64,000 bases of DNA from Candidatus Woesearchaeota archaeon (GCA_016188215.1 JACPIF010000001.1:94157-158156); one strand, 5' to 3'; positions 27,037 to 35,224 are shown, counted from the first letter of the stretch. Numbers and translations are program-made. Notes: a model not told the origin generated them from the letters alone.

Positions 27037-27858
27037 ATGAGGTTTCACCTAAGAAGAAAAGGGATATTTCTTGCATTAGGGTTAACGCTATTGGCACTTA
27101 CGGTGCTGTCCCTTGGCGTGCTCTTGCTTAATTACAGTTCCCGGGACGAGGAAAGCATTACCATACTTAATACACTTGACAGGATGCATGAGCTGAAAAG
27201 CTCAATTGACAGGGGATTCTTCAAGATTTTTATTGCCAAGAGCGGAATTGAGGTAAATATCAGCAACCAGACTATAGAATTTAAGGAGAACATGCCAAAT
27301 GCCAACAATGGCAGCCTGGGCAATGCACTGGCAAGCTTTGAAAACTTTATTGAAAATAATTACCCACAGGCAAGCCTTGACTTGAGCACCATCATCAATG
27401 AAGTCCCTCTAATTATAATGCCATACAACGTAACCTATACTCATAAAAGCTTTGGAGGCAAAGAGTTACAGATAGAGGGAAAAGGAATCAGCGGATATAC
27501 AATCTCAATAACAATACAGGAGAATGTGACAGGCTGCGAAATAGAAGATTTTGATGCGGGGTCAACCAATCTTACTATCAATGCGTACGGAACCTTTGAT
27601 ACCAGCTGCACAGTTTCGCAGCAGGTTGATCCAAGCAGGGATACAGAAATAGAGATTGACGGAATCTCAGATGAGAATATATCTGTTGAGCTGAACAACT
27701 ACCGCATGAGGATACGGGCAGAAGGTGAGACTAAGGTAAGCAGTGTACTGAAATTTAACGGGACAGAGCCGCTGCATATTGAATTCCCGGATTCAACCCT
27801 CAGCATCAGCTATCCTGATTTTAATGTCAATATGAAAACAGGGGTTAGGGTTATCTAG
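27037..27858 (+). CDS. Pilus-operon membrane-anchored protein
   Basis: A 273-residue protein with a basic N-terminus (MRFHLRRKG) followed by one hydrophobic helix (about 10-31) and an extracellular beta-rich domain with Asn-x-Ser/Thr sequons and two Cys (near 168 and 189). The leader resembles those of the upstream pseudopilins (RKG before the helix) but lacks Glu. It closes the pilin operon, ending two bases before the TatD gene. Likely a non-filament accessory or minor pseudopilin; no family recognised. Confidence 0.65.
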   Translation: MRFHLRRKGIFLALGLTLLALTVLSLGVLLLNYSSRDEESITILNTLDRMHELKSSIDRGFFKIFIAKSGIEVNISNQTIEFKENMPNANNGSLGNALASFENFIENNYPQASLDLSTIINEVPLIIMPYNVTYTHKSFGGKELQIEGKGISGYTISITIQENVTGCEIEDFDAGSTNLTINAYGTFDTSCTVSQQVDPSRDTEIEIDGISDENISVELNNYRMRIRAEGETKVSSVLKFNGTEPLHIEFPDSTLSISYPDFNVNMKTGVRVI

Positions 27859-27860
27859 AT

Positions 27861-28658
27861 ATGGACCAGAACAAGCTCATTGACCTGCATGCGCACCTGG
27901 ACCATCCTGCGTTTAAAGATGATCAGGATGAGGTCATTGCCAGGGCCAAGGAGGCTGGGGTTTCGATCATCCTCATATCAGGAGTTAACCCAAAGAGCAA
28001 CAGGGCTGTGCTGGACTTATGCAGTAAGTATCCAGACATCCTCAAAGCATCACTTGGCATATATCCTATAGACGCTCTTCAGCGGGAGATAGAGACAGGG
28101 GAATACCCTTTGAAATCTGAGCCATTTGATATTGATGAGGAGATTGCATTCATTGAGAAGCAGAGAAAGCATATACATGCGGTTGGGGAATGCGGGCTTG
28201 ACTACCATTGGATAAAAGATAAAAAGGAAGCGCAGAAGAAGCTTTTTGCAAAGATTATTGCGCTCTGCGAGCGGATAGACAAGCCTCTGATTGTGCACTC
28301 ACGGAAGGCAGAGGACGACTGCATTGCCATGCTGAAATCATCCAAACTAAGAAAAGTGAATTTCCATTGCTTTACTGGAAACAAGAAGCTGGTGAAGCAA
28401 ATTGCAGAGCAGGGATGGTATTTTTCTGTCCCGGCCAATATTGTGAGAAGCCAGCAGTTCCAGGAACTGGTAAAAGAAGTGCCGCTGTCGCACCTGTTCT
28501 GCGAGACTGACAGCCCGTACCTGAGCCCATTTAAAGAAAAGCGAAACGAGCCTGCCTTCATAATGGAGGGCTACAAGAAGATAGCTGAGCTCAAGCGTAT
28601 GGAACTGGCAGAGGTTGCGCATAATATCTATATGAACTGGCAGCGTGTATTCACGTGA
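27861..28658 (+). CDS. TatD-family metal-dependent deoxyribonuclease
   Basis: A 265-residue amidohydrolase-fold enzyme. Metal-ligand motifs are in order: HAHLDH near residue 9-14, GECGLDYHW near 108, a HSRKAEDD motif near 150, HCFTGN near 170, and CETDSPYLSP near 215. TatD proteins are Mg-dependent 3'-5' DNases implicated in DNA repair and turnover. Start at ATG 27861 lies two bases after the pilin operon stop, so it may be co-transcribed with that operon, an arrangement that need not have functional meaning. Confidence 0.92.
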   Translation: MDQNKLIDLHAHLDHPAFKDDQDEVIARAKEAGVSIILISGVNPKSNRAVLDLCSKYPDILKASLGIYPIDALQREIETGEYPLKSEPFDIDEEIAFIEKQRKHIHAVGECGLDYHWIKDKKEAQKKLFAKIIALCERIDKPLIVHSRKAEDDCIAMLKSSKLRKVNFHCFTGNKKLVKQIAEQGWYFSVPANIVRSQQFQELVKEVPLSHLFCETDSPYLSPFKEKRNEPAFIMEGYKKIAELKRMELAEVAHNIYMNWQRVFT

Positions 28659-28703
28659 CAATAGTCATGCAAGTTTAATAAGTCTGAAACAGGGACTAGC
28701 TAC

Positions 28704-29195
28704 ATGCGCCGCAAACAAGCAGGAAAGGCTTTACTGAAGCAGATCCATGCGGATACGAAACAGCTGAAGCAACGCATGCTTGAGCGGGTGCCGGGGCATT
28801 TCTCAAAAAAGGATATCATTAATGCATTCCTGGGCTCTATGTTTATAGGGCTGACATTCATCCTGAGGACAGATATAGTTGATATCGCGCTTCGCCTTGA
28901 CTCTCTAAGGATAATACTTATTGTGCTTTCTACATTTCTTATACTCACGGCTGAGATATATTTTATAGGGTACAGCAGGGTTCCCAACAAGAAAACACGC
29001 GGCTTCGGACAGTTCTGGGCAAAGAGGTTCGTATCACTATACCTTGTGACTGTGCTTGTAGACCTGTTTCTGGTTTATATCTTCGGCATCAATACATTTG
29101 TCAGCAGTGGAGAGGAAGTATTCAAGATTGTCGTGCTTGTAGCGATGCCATGCGCAGTCGGAGCTGCTGTGCCGAGCATATTGACCAAGTATTAG
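28704..29195 (+). CDS. DUF2391-like integral membrane protein
   Basis: A 163-residue protein with a basic, helical N-terminal 35 residues and four predicted transmembrane helices (about 42-60, 70-92, 112-132, 138-160). The sequence between helices, SRVPNKKTRGFGQFWAKRF, resembles the conserved loop of the DUF2391 family of predicted membrane proteins; I hold that family name with moderate confidence. No function is known. It overlaps the convergent small membrane gene at 29192 by four bases. Confidence 0.65.
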   Translation: MRRKQAGKALLKQIHADTKQLKQRMLERVPGHFSKKDIINAFLGSMFIGLTFILRTDIVDIALRLDSLRIILIVLSTFLILTAEIYFIGYSRVPNKKTRGFGQFWAKRFVSLYLVTVLVDLFLVYIFGINTFVSSGEEVFKIVVLVAMPCAVGAAVPSILTKY

Positions 29196-29488
29196 AGAAG
29201 CCTATCAACAGTTGATACCATCCTATTTATTTCTATAACATTACTAATGTATTCTGGCGTATCTGGCGCATTATTTTCAACAGATTCTATCATGGGATGA
29301 AATATTGTTACGTAAACTGTGGATGCACCAATCGCACCTAAAACCATATTGAAAAGTCCAGGATCGTATTGACGTAAGAAAAAACCACCGATTGCAATTC
29401 CTGCAGCATATAGACTAGATTCACCTGGATTTTCCCTTACAAAATCCTTTATTTCAGTAAATGCAGATACCAAAGATTCAATATTCAT
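29192..29488 (-). CDS. Small membrane protein of unknown function
   Basis: About 98 residues with one or two hydrophobic segments (about 27-38 and 45-62) and soluble ends. I place the start at ATG 29488 because a TATA-like tttttaaatg ends near 29512, about 26 nt upstream, giving a leaderless message; the ATG at 29512 would lie inside that box. Convergent overlap with the DUF2391-like gene by four bases. No family recognised. Confidence 0.55.
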   Translation of the reverse strand: MNIESLVSAFTEIKDFVRENPGESSLYAAGIAIGGFFLRQYDPGLFNMVLGAIGASTVYVTIFHPMIESVENNAPDTPEYISNVIEINRMVSTVDRLL

Positions 29489-29546
29489 AAAGCAGCTAAT
29501 TTGATATTTCATTTAAAAACCTTGTGCTGTTTCTGTTTACTGTCTT

Positions 29547-30122
29547 TTACCGCGCTATAATCCTTGCTTTTTTTCCTGTCAAATCCACGAGCTTTGAAGG
29601 CCTAGCCTTCTTTTCCCCTTCATAGATGATGAGATCAACGTGCTGCTTCACACCCCCATCAAGATTCTCAAGGCTGGTCATGAACTGCTGCGTGGTGAGG
29701 TTTGCTGACGTGGAGACAATCGGCTTTCCTAATGTTGCTGCAATCTGCGCTGACCAGTTTCCAGGAATGCGTACGCCAAGCGTGCCGCTGCCCTGCGTCA
29801 CATTTTCGGCTACACACCTGCTTTCCTGTAGGTTAAGGATCAATGTATATGGACCTGGAAGCCTGGCAAGCCATTTCCTGGCTTCTGCTGTTACCTTGCA
29901 ATTCTTTGCAATCCACGATTTAGAAGGCGCAATGACAGAGAAAGGCTTTGCATCCCTTTGCTTTGCTTTTCTAATGCGAGCGACCGCATCCTTATTTGTC
30001 GCGTCACAGCCTATGCCATAAATTGTGTCAGTAGGGTATATGAAGACCAAACCCTGTTTAATCTGCTTTAGAATCCTTGACTTCTGCTTGTGGTATTCAC
30101 TTGCTGATATTACTGCTGCCAT
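29547..30122 (-). CDS. Sua5/YrdC-family L-threonylcarbamoyladenylate synthase
   Basis: A 191-residue protein with the YrdC fold signature: FIYPTDTIYGIGCDA near residue 29, RIRKAKQRDAKPFSVI near 50-65, a PGPYTLIL block near 88-95, LGVRIPGNW near 115-123 and PIVSTSANL near 133-141. The enzyme makes threonylcarbamoyl-AMP from threonine, bicarbonate and ATP, the first step of the t6A37 tRNA modification. Length corresponds to the core YrdC domain without the C-terminal Sua5 domain. The start ATG at 30122 follows a TATA-like ttataggtaatc sequence. It is monocistronic by context. Confidence 0.92.
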   Translation of the reverse strand: MAAVISASEYHKQKSRILKQIKQGLVFIYPTDTIYGIGCDATNKDAVARIRKAKQRDAKPFSVIAPSKSWIAKNCKVTAEARKWLARLPGPYTLILNLQESRCVAENVTQGSGTLGVRIPGNWSAQIAATLGKPIVSTSANLTTQQFMTSLENLDGGVKQHVDLIIYEGEKKARPSKLVDLTGKKARIIAR

Positions 30123-30190
30123 GGCAACAATAATTTTGATTACCTATAAAAATGTTATAGCAGAAAGTAACCACCCCCTAAGAAAATGAG

Positions 30191-30238
30191 TCAGTAGCCT
30201 GCGTGCCTCTTATTCAGAGGTATGAGCAGGACTACTGA
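30191..30238. ncRNA. Strong imperfect hairpin, possible small RNA
   Basis: TCAGTAG (30191-30197) pairs with CTACTGA (30232-30238). CCTGC (30198-30202) then pairs with GCAGG (30226-30230), leaving one bulged A, and after an asymmetric GTG/TATGA internal loop CCTCT pairs with AGAGG around TATTC. In total there are 17 base pairs in 48 nt. It lies in the gap between the Sua5-type gene and the 34-codon genes. Strand and function are unknown; it could be a 3' structure of the minus-strand small-gene transcript. Confidence 0.45.
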
Positions 30239-30328
30239 TGTAAACAGCAATTGCCTACGTGTCAGGAAAAGCTCTGCATTACTAAGCGTCAAAATATGAT
30301 TTTGAGGCTAGAAAATGTGGAACATTTT

Positions 30329-30433
30329 CTAAGCATCCAGATAGCCGCGCATGAAGGCTTCCTCAAAGTCAGTTATGGCATCATCATCCATGGATTCTTC
30401 AAGGAATTCCTGATCGTAAAAGTCTTTTTCCAT
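30329..30433 (-). CDS. 34-residue acidic small protein
   Basis: An open frame of 34 codons, ATG at 30433, stop at 30331-30329, with a perfect GAGGTGA ribosome-binding site five bases before the start (30445-30439). The peptide is strongly acidic (about eleven Asp/Glu, few basic residues) and ends FMRGYLDA. It lies 15 nt after another 34-codon gene with the same ribosome site; both follow a promoter at 30700-30739 that is shared with a DinD-like gene. No family known. The strong signals and tandem arrangement make it a real gene in my view. Confidence 0.65.
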   Translation of the reverse strand: MEKDFYDQEFLEESMDDDAITDFEEAFMRGYLDA

Positions 30434-30448
30434 AGCAATCACCTCTTC

Positions 30449-30553
30449 CTATGCTGCACTGGAGAGCAGGCCATGCCTGCTGGCTTTCCTGGTCATCTGC
30501 ATCATCCGCTCATAGTATATTTGCTCAATTGTCTCTTTTCTTAAGTCTACCAT
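30449..30553 (-). CDS. 34-residue basic small protein
   Basis: A 34-codon frame, ATG at 30553, stop at 30451-30449, with GAGGTGA at 30565-30559, five bases before the start. The peptide begins MVDLRKETIEQIYYERMMQM and is helical and mildly basic at its end. It forms a tandem pair with the acidic 34-residue gene; the equal length is probably coincidence, since the sequences differ. The leader of roughly 120 nt from the upstream TATA box contains two hairpins (30625-30668). Function unknown. Confidence 0.65.
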   Translation of the reverse strand: MVDLRKETIEQIYYERMMQMTRKASRHGLLSSAA

Positions 30554-30624
30554 TGCAGTCACCTCTGTCTTTTTGCTCTTAAAGACGAGCTGCTGGCCAG
30601 CTTCTTTTGCCCATCTTATTTGCT

Positions 30625-30668
30625 AAGAAACCATTGGTTTCTTTTGCTAGGAAATCTTTAGATTTCCT
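30625..30668. repeat. Paired short hairpins (TAGGAAATC family, locus 2)
   Basis: AAGAAACC-ATT-GGTTTCTT (30625-30643) and AGGAAATC-TTTA-GATTTCCT (30649-30668) are adjacent perfect hairpins within the leader of the 34-codon genes. The second shares its stem with the hairpins at 16319 and 40722. Confidence 0.65.
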
Positions 30669-30699
30669 TTGTTTCAATAAGAAATAATGAGCCTGTCGC

Positions 30700-30739
30700 T
30701 TTATATACCTCACGCGAGCGCCTGACCAGTGACCAGTGG
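30700..30739 (-). promoter_or_regulatory. Conserved 40-bp promoter/operator module, copy A
   Basis: Read on the minus strand: CCACTGGTCACTGG, a seven- or eight-base spacer, CTCGCGTGAGG, then TATATAAA. The whole block matches 42885-42924 upstream of the DinD-like gene with the same total length and spacing. The tandem ACTGG repeats and the near-palindromic CTCGCGTGAG lie immediately upstream of the TATA box, where an archaeal activator or a BRE-overlapping factor would bind. Confidence 0.75.
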
Positions 30740-30822
30740 TGGGGGTGGAAGCGTTATATTAATGGTTTAAGGGGGAAATACGTTGCAATGGCACTGGACA
30801 TGGTTCCTGTCTTATGCCTGCT

Positions 30823-31902
30823 CTATGAGAAGTCTGTGAGCTTCTTGCTCTGGCCTGAATTATACTTAATGATGGAAGTGTTGCCCTCTGAACCGCCATC
30901 TGTCCGGGCCACTATGATAAAGCGGTTCTGCTCAAGCTTCTTGATTTTGCGCTGGAATGTCTTGTAGCTTGAGATGCCGCCAGAGTCCTGGTAGGACTTG
31001 AACAGCTCGCCTATTTTCTTGCCTGAATTGCTCTTCGCAATAGCAAGGATAAAGCGCTCATCCTCCCCCAGGTCAAGGCTGCTCTTGATATTGAACTCGT
31101 CAATCTTGCTGATGGCATGCTCAGCATCCTGCTCATCTATTGAGCGCGAGCTGCGGCTTTCAGCATGCTGCGCTGCCTCTTTCATCAGATGAAGGCCGGT
31201 GCGGATGTCTTCCATGGCTACTGTCTTCTGCACTATCATGTTGAACGCTTCAGGCTTCATGGCATTCGGCACGAATGCAAAGTCGACACGCTGCCGCAGG
31301 ATGCCTTCTGTCTCTTTTGCAGAGTATGGCCTGAACTCCATCATGTCCGGCATCAGCCTTGATTTGATGCGCTGCTCCAAGGTTGCAACCCATTCCTTGT
31401 GATTAGTAATTAGAATGATGCTCTTCTTGTGTATATCCTCCAGAATGGCGTAGAGGAAATCATAGTCCTCTGCCTTGTCAATCTCGTCAAAGATGAAGAC
31501 CACTGCGCGCTTGTTGAGGATTTTCCTGGCAACGTCAAACAATTCATCGGTTTTCTTGTTATGCGTCAATCGGTAGCCGAGCTTTTCACACAACTCTAGA
31601 GAGATTTTGAAGGATGTATTTTTCTGCCAGCAGTTTACGTAGATAGGGATTACTTCATCTGTCTTCTCTTCAATCTCTTCAGTCACCTTGAGGCAGGCCA
31701 GCGTCTTACCTATGCCTGGCTTGCCGTATATGAGCAGGTTTTTTCCATTCCTGTTATTGAAGAGGGGAGCAATGCAGGAAGCTATGTAGCGCTGCTGCTG
31801 CTCACGGTAGAGCACGAGCTTAGGCATGTAGCTGAAGTCCAGAGCAAACTCATTCTTGAAAATAGATTCATCTGCCCCCAGCATATTCCCGAACATACCC
31901 AT
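30823..31902 (-). CDS. Orc1/Cdc6-type replication initiator AAA+ ATPase
   Basis: A 359-residue AAA+ protein. Walker A is GKPGIGKT near residue 58-65, Walker B is VFIFDEID near 135-142, sensor 1 ITNH near 168, and an arginine-rich LEQRIKSRL segment near 177-185. The last 90 residues form a winged helix of the Orc1/Cdc6 type. It should bind origin repeats and load the replicative helicase. The ATG at 31902 is preceded by cttataaac about 35-40 nt upstream; ATG 31896 is an alternative. It is divergent from the EamA gene. Replication origins often lie next to such genes in archaea, but I could not define an origin here. Confidence 0.88.
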   Translation of the reverse strand: MGMFGNMLGADESIFKNEFALDFSYMPKLVLYREQQQRYIASCIAPLFNNRNGKNLLIYGKPGIGKTLACLKVTEEIEEKTDEVIPIYVNCWQKNTSFKISLELCEKLGYRLTHNKKTDELFDVARKILNKRAVVFIFDEIDKAEDYDFLYAILEDIHKKSIILITNHKEWVATLEQRIKSRLMPDMMEFRPYSAKETEGILRQRVDFAFVPNAMKPEAFNMIVQKTVAMEDIRTGLHLMKEAAQHAESRSSRSIDEQDAEHAISKIDEFNIKSSLDLGEDERFILAIAKSNSGKKIGELFKSYQDSGGISSYKTFQRKIKKLEQNRFIIVARTDGGSEGNTSIIKYNSGQSKKLTDFS

Positions 31903-32012
31903 GGTGATTCCCGTTTATAGTAGGTCTAGGAATGTTTATAAGGGTTTCTATGAAACTATCTTTCTTATCTTCTGCGAAAGGTATATATGCACTTACGCAT
32001 CATATTCGTTTT

Positions 32013-32423
32013 ATGAAAGACTGGATTATATTTTCTCTGGTTGCCATGGTATTGTGGGGACTATGGGCCTTTTTGCCGAAACTTGCATCTGCGTACATAG
32101 ACCCGAGAAGTATCCTGGTTTATGATGTAATAGGCACATTCATTGTTGGAGTTGTTGTATTCTTTATAGTTCAATTTAAACCAGCATTTCACATGCAGGG
32201 AACAACTCTTGGCATATTGACCGGTATTGCAGGTACGTTAGGCCTGCTTTTTTTCCTTTTTGCATTGCAGCGCGGGGCAACATCCCTCGTTGTCACCACT
32301 ACTGCTCTTTATCCGGTAGTCACCATTCTCCTGGCTTCAATATTGCTGAAAGAACCTGTAACACTAAAGCAAGGATTAGGTGTTTTACTCGCAATTGTAG
32401 CGATAATTCTTATGTCAAGTTAA
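32013..32423 (+). CDS. Half-size EamA/DMT-family transporter
   Basis: About 136 residues with four or five transmembrane helices, matching one EamA repeat (drug/metabolite transporter superfamily): GTLGLLFFLFALQRGATSLVV then TALYPVVTILLASILLKEPVTL. Full-length members carry two such repeats, so this one probably dimerises. I start at ATG 32013, which is 26-30 nt downstream of a ggtatatatgc TATA box (leaderless); the frame's upstream ATG at 31932 adds residues unlike a transporter. Substrate unknown. Confidence 0.85.
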   Translation: MKDWIIFSLVAMVLWGLWAFLPKLASAYIDPRSILVYDVIGTFIVGVVVFFIVQFKPAFHMQGTTLGILTGIAGTLGLLFFLFALQRGATSLVVTTTALYPVVTILLASILLKEPVTLKQGLGVLLAIVAIILMSS

Positions 32424-32747
32424 CTAACGCAGCTGCGCGCCGCAGTTATGGCAGAAGTTCTGGGCCCTGTTCACTAATGCCCGGCAGCGCCAGCAGTACT
32501 TGTGCTGATTGGAGCCTATGGCAAGCCTGCCCTGAGGCTCTTGTTTTGCCTTAAACCTTTTTTCAGGCTCCTGCTGCTCGTATTTAGGCTCCCTAACCTT
32601 GTCTATGAGTAGCTTGAGCAAGCCGAACGTGATGAATGCCCCGCCCACGATGTAGAACAGAAGCTGCTGGTTGCCCTTAAATACGAAGAAGCTTGTAGCT
32701 GCTACAAATATGCCTACAATCGCATAGACCAAGCCATTGATGCGCAC
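32424..32747 (-). CDS. Membrane protein with C-terminal zinc ribbon
   Basis: A 107-residue protein: two hydrophobic helices (about 5-22 and 28-46), a charged linker, then a C-terminal CWRC...CHNC zinc ribbon (near 85-103). Such small zinc-ribbon membrane proteins are common and uncharacterised in archaea. The stop abuts the convergent EamA stop with no gap. The upstream gap to serS contains hairpin element copy B. Confidence 0.72.
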   Translation of the reverse strand: MRINGLVYAIVGIFVAATSFFVFKGNQQLLFYIVGGAFITFGLLKLLIDKVREPKYEQQEPEKRFKAKQEPQGRLAIGSNQHKYCWRCRALVNRAQNFCHNCGAQLR

Positions 32748-32842
32748 TTTTCACCTCTTTATTTGATATATTTAAAATAATATAACAATCTGCACCGCGC
32801 TGCGCGCGGAAGCGCTCGCTCTGCTCGCGCACTATGCCAAAA

Positions 32843-32911
32843 GTCCCCGAGTAATTGCTGGCAGCTCGCGGTTCGGGGACTAATACAGTCCAGCTCAGCA
32901 AGCTGAGCTGG
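32843..32911 (+). repeat. Two-hairpin intergenic element, copy B
   Basis: GTCCCCGA (32843-32850) pairs with TCGGGGAC (32873-32880); after a TAATACAGT linker, CCAGCTCAGC (32890-32899) pairs with GCTGAGCTGG (32902-32911). Stems and linker match 3126-3195, while the first loop differs and the second stem's tip covaries. On the plus strand it lies just downstream of the minus-strand serS stop (32923). A GC-rich run with gctcgctctgctcgcgc precedes it, as in copy A. Confidence 0.7.
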
Positions 32912-32922
32912 TTCCCGCTTGT

Positions 32923-34258
32923 TTATAGTTTCTTTTTCTTGATTGATCTCTTAGCTTTACTTTTCTTCCTTGTAATCTTGATTGGCTTCTTTTTAACTAT
33001 TATTTGCTTGGCCAAACTTCCCCTTAACTCCTTGACACCGTTCATATACTTATGCAAGATTTTTGGAATATGTACAGAGCCGTCTGCCTGCTGGAAATTC
33101 TCAAGGATGGCGACCAAAGCACGGTCTGCGATGAGAGTGCTGTTGAGCGTGTGAACTAAGCCGCGCTCGCCTTTATGCTCGTAACGGATATTTAACCTCC
33201 GCGCCTGGTAATCGGTGCAGTTTGAGCATGAAACAAGTTCGCGATAGGTGCCCTGGTGCGGCATCCAGACCTCAATGTCATACTTCTTTGCAGCAACTGT
33301 GCCGATGTCTGCGGTGCAGATGTTCACGACGCGGTATGGAAGCTCAAGGCTTTTTATGAATTCCTCTGCGTTTTTCAGCAATTGTTCATGCCATCTCCAT
33401 GAGTCCTGCGGATGGCAGATAATGATCTGCTCAGTCTTGTTGAACTGATGCACCCTAAATATGCCCTTCGTATCCTTGCCATGCGCACCTGCCTCTTTCC
33501 TGAAATTTGTAGAGAAGCCGGTGAGCTTGAGCGGCAATTCTTTTGCCTGCAATATCTCGTCCATGTACTGTGCGGTGAGCGGGTGCTCTGATGTCGCTAT
33601 CATGTATAAATCTTCATTTTCAATTTTATACAACACATTCTCAAAATCAGCAAGGTCAACAACACCTTGATAAGCAGATTTGCGCATCATGAATGGCGGA
33701 ATCATAACGATAAAGCCCTTCTTGGCCATGAAATCAAGCGCGTAATGGTGCAGGGCAACGTTGAGCAGGGCAAGCTCCTTCTTCAGGAAGTAGAACCGGC
33801 TGCCTGCTATCTTGGCTGCGCGCTCAAGGTCAACCATACCCAGGCCGAGGGCAACATCAATATGATCTTTCAAGGGAAACCTGTACTTCTGGAGCTTGCC
33901 GATTTTCCTGACTACAATATTATCATTCTCATCCTTGCCTTCAGGGACGCTGTCATGCAGAATGTTGGGAAGCTGCATCAGGATATCGCTGATGCGCTGC
34001 TTCAATGCACTCGGGGAGAATCTTTGCCTGCTGCACAATCTCGCTGATATCCTTACCTTCTTTCTTGGCCTGGTTGATCTGCAAAGAAATTTGATTGCGG
34101 GAGTGGCGCAGCTTCTCAATCTCCATGTTCAGATGCCGCCATTCCTTGTCTGCCTCAATGACCTCATGCAATAGGTTCAACTTTTCCTGGTCATTGCGCT
34201 TCTCCAAATCCCGGCGTATCAAGGCAGGATGCTCACGGATCAGTTTTATGTCTTGCAT
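32923..34258 (-). CDS. serS: Serine--tRNA ligase, interrupted by a +1 frameshift
   Basis: Class II SerRS. The N-terminal helical arm starts at ATG 34258 (MQDIKLIREHPALIRRDLEK). The catalytic core carries motif 2 (FRKEAG, then FRVHQF) and motif 3 near LNSTLIADRALVAILENFQ. The C-terminus is a Lys/Arg-rich tail. The frame changes near a run of four G on the plus strand (34013-34016): the arm ends AKILPE in one frame and resumes ALKQRISDILMQLPN in the next, so one extra base breaks the gene. The coiled-coil arm also looks somewhat shorter than in bacterial SerRS. As the enzyme is normally essential, an assembly error or programmed frameshift is more likely than gene death. Confidence 0.88.
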
Positions 34259-34274
34259 GGTGCTTTCCCAAATA

Positions 34275-34760
34275 TTATCCTATATTTTTTAATATTTCCA
34301 TTATAAGTTCCTCACGTATCCTATACCCTTCTTTTATCAATCTTTGGATTAAATCCTTAAGCTCCTTTTTGTTTATTTTATTGTTCTTATAAGCTTCACA
34401 TAATATACCTATCGTTCCCCTTGGTCTTAGCTTGTAAAATTTAGCCAGCCTTCTTGCTTTCCTCTCATTCAGAAATATCAGGCTTATTTTTTTATCAATA
34501 GCTAGGCTTATTGCAGCTTTTTCACCGTTTCCTATATTTTGGCTTTTAAGTTCTTTGATTACAGGTATCTCTTCCACTTTTATTATACCTTTGTTAATTA
34601 ATTCTTGGATCTTATGCACGTCTTCTCTGCCAGATTCAGCTCCTTTCATTATCTCTTCATAAACCTGTTTTGGCATAATTACCTCATAGTCTTCTATCAC
34701 ATCTAATTTGTTTATTTTCCCTAGAAATATTAAGGGGGATGCATTGCTTATTACTTTCAT
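34275..34760 (-). CDS. DUF3368-type PIN-like toxin of a toxin-antitoxin pair
   Basis: About 161 residues resembling the DUF3368 family of predicted PIN-fold nucleases: ISNASPLIFLGKI at the N-terminus with an early acidic/Asn site, a central IGNGEKAAISLAI block, then IFLNERKARRLAKF near residue 100. The fold would cleave RNA when unleashed from its antitoxin. I start at ATG 34760, eight bases after AGGAG, rather than the TTG two codons upstream. It lies 11 nt after the antitoxin stop. The AT-rich composition compared with serS next door suggests a mobile module. Confidence 0.78.
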   Translation of the reverse strand: MKVISNASPLIFLGKINKLDVIEDYEVIMPKQVYEEIMKGAESGREDVHKIQELINKGIIKVEEIPVIKELKSQNIGNGEKAAISLAIDKKISLIFLNERKARRLAKFYKLRPRGTIGILCEAYKNNKINKKELKDLIQRLIKEGYRIREELIMEILKNIG

Positions 34761-34771
34761 TCCCAAAACTC

Positions 34772-35080
34772 CTATTCAGCTCTCTTCAAACCTTGCATAT
34801 CTTCAAGCAATTCTTCCTCAGAATAATCCAAATAAAGATTTTCCTTCCGTATAAGATCAATCATCTGCCATATATCAATTTCCAGCATTTCCGCAGCCCT
34901 TGCAAGGCTTATTTTACGCTCCTTGTACATATGCAATACCTTATTTTTCTTTTCAAGCGCCAACCCCTCAACAATGAGATTTCTAAGCAGTGATGCCCTA
35001 TCCATATGCCTTTCCTTAGACAGCTCGTCAATCTCCGCTAAGACATGCTCTTCTATCCGTGTGCTTATTGTTGCTGTCAT
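34772..35080 (-). CDS. UPF0175-like antitoxin
   Basis: A 102-residue protein with an N-terminal ribbon-helix-helix-like DNA-binding segment (ATISTRIEEHVLAEIDELSKE) and a second helical part (ISLARAAEMLEIDIWQMIDLI) typical of UPF0175 antitoxins paired with DUF3368 toxins. It would neutralise the toxin and repress the operon. It precedes the toxin gene on the same strand with an 11-nt gap. A tttatatttaag TATA-like element lies about 40 nt upstream of ATG 35080. Confidence 0.8.
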   Translation of the reverse strand: MTATISTRIEEHVLAEIDELSKERHMDRASLLRNLIVEGLALEKKNKVLHMYKERKISLARAAEMLEIDIWQMIDLIRKENLYLDYSEEELLEDMQGLKRAE

Positions 35081-35224
35081 CTTTATGCTTGTATCGATAC
35101 AGTGCTAAAAGATACATTTATATTTAAGTATTTATATACTGGAGTATACTGATAGATTCCTTTAGAAAAAGCTATGCAGTTCTTCAGAAGGATAGGAGTG
35201 AAGTTTAAAAAGGTTTCTGGCTCT

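Noticed and set aside
30608..30640. An 11-codon frame in the leader of the twin small genes (MGKRSWPAARL)
   Set aside because: No ribosome site precedes it; it may be chance, although a leader-peptide role cannot be excluded.
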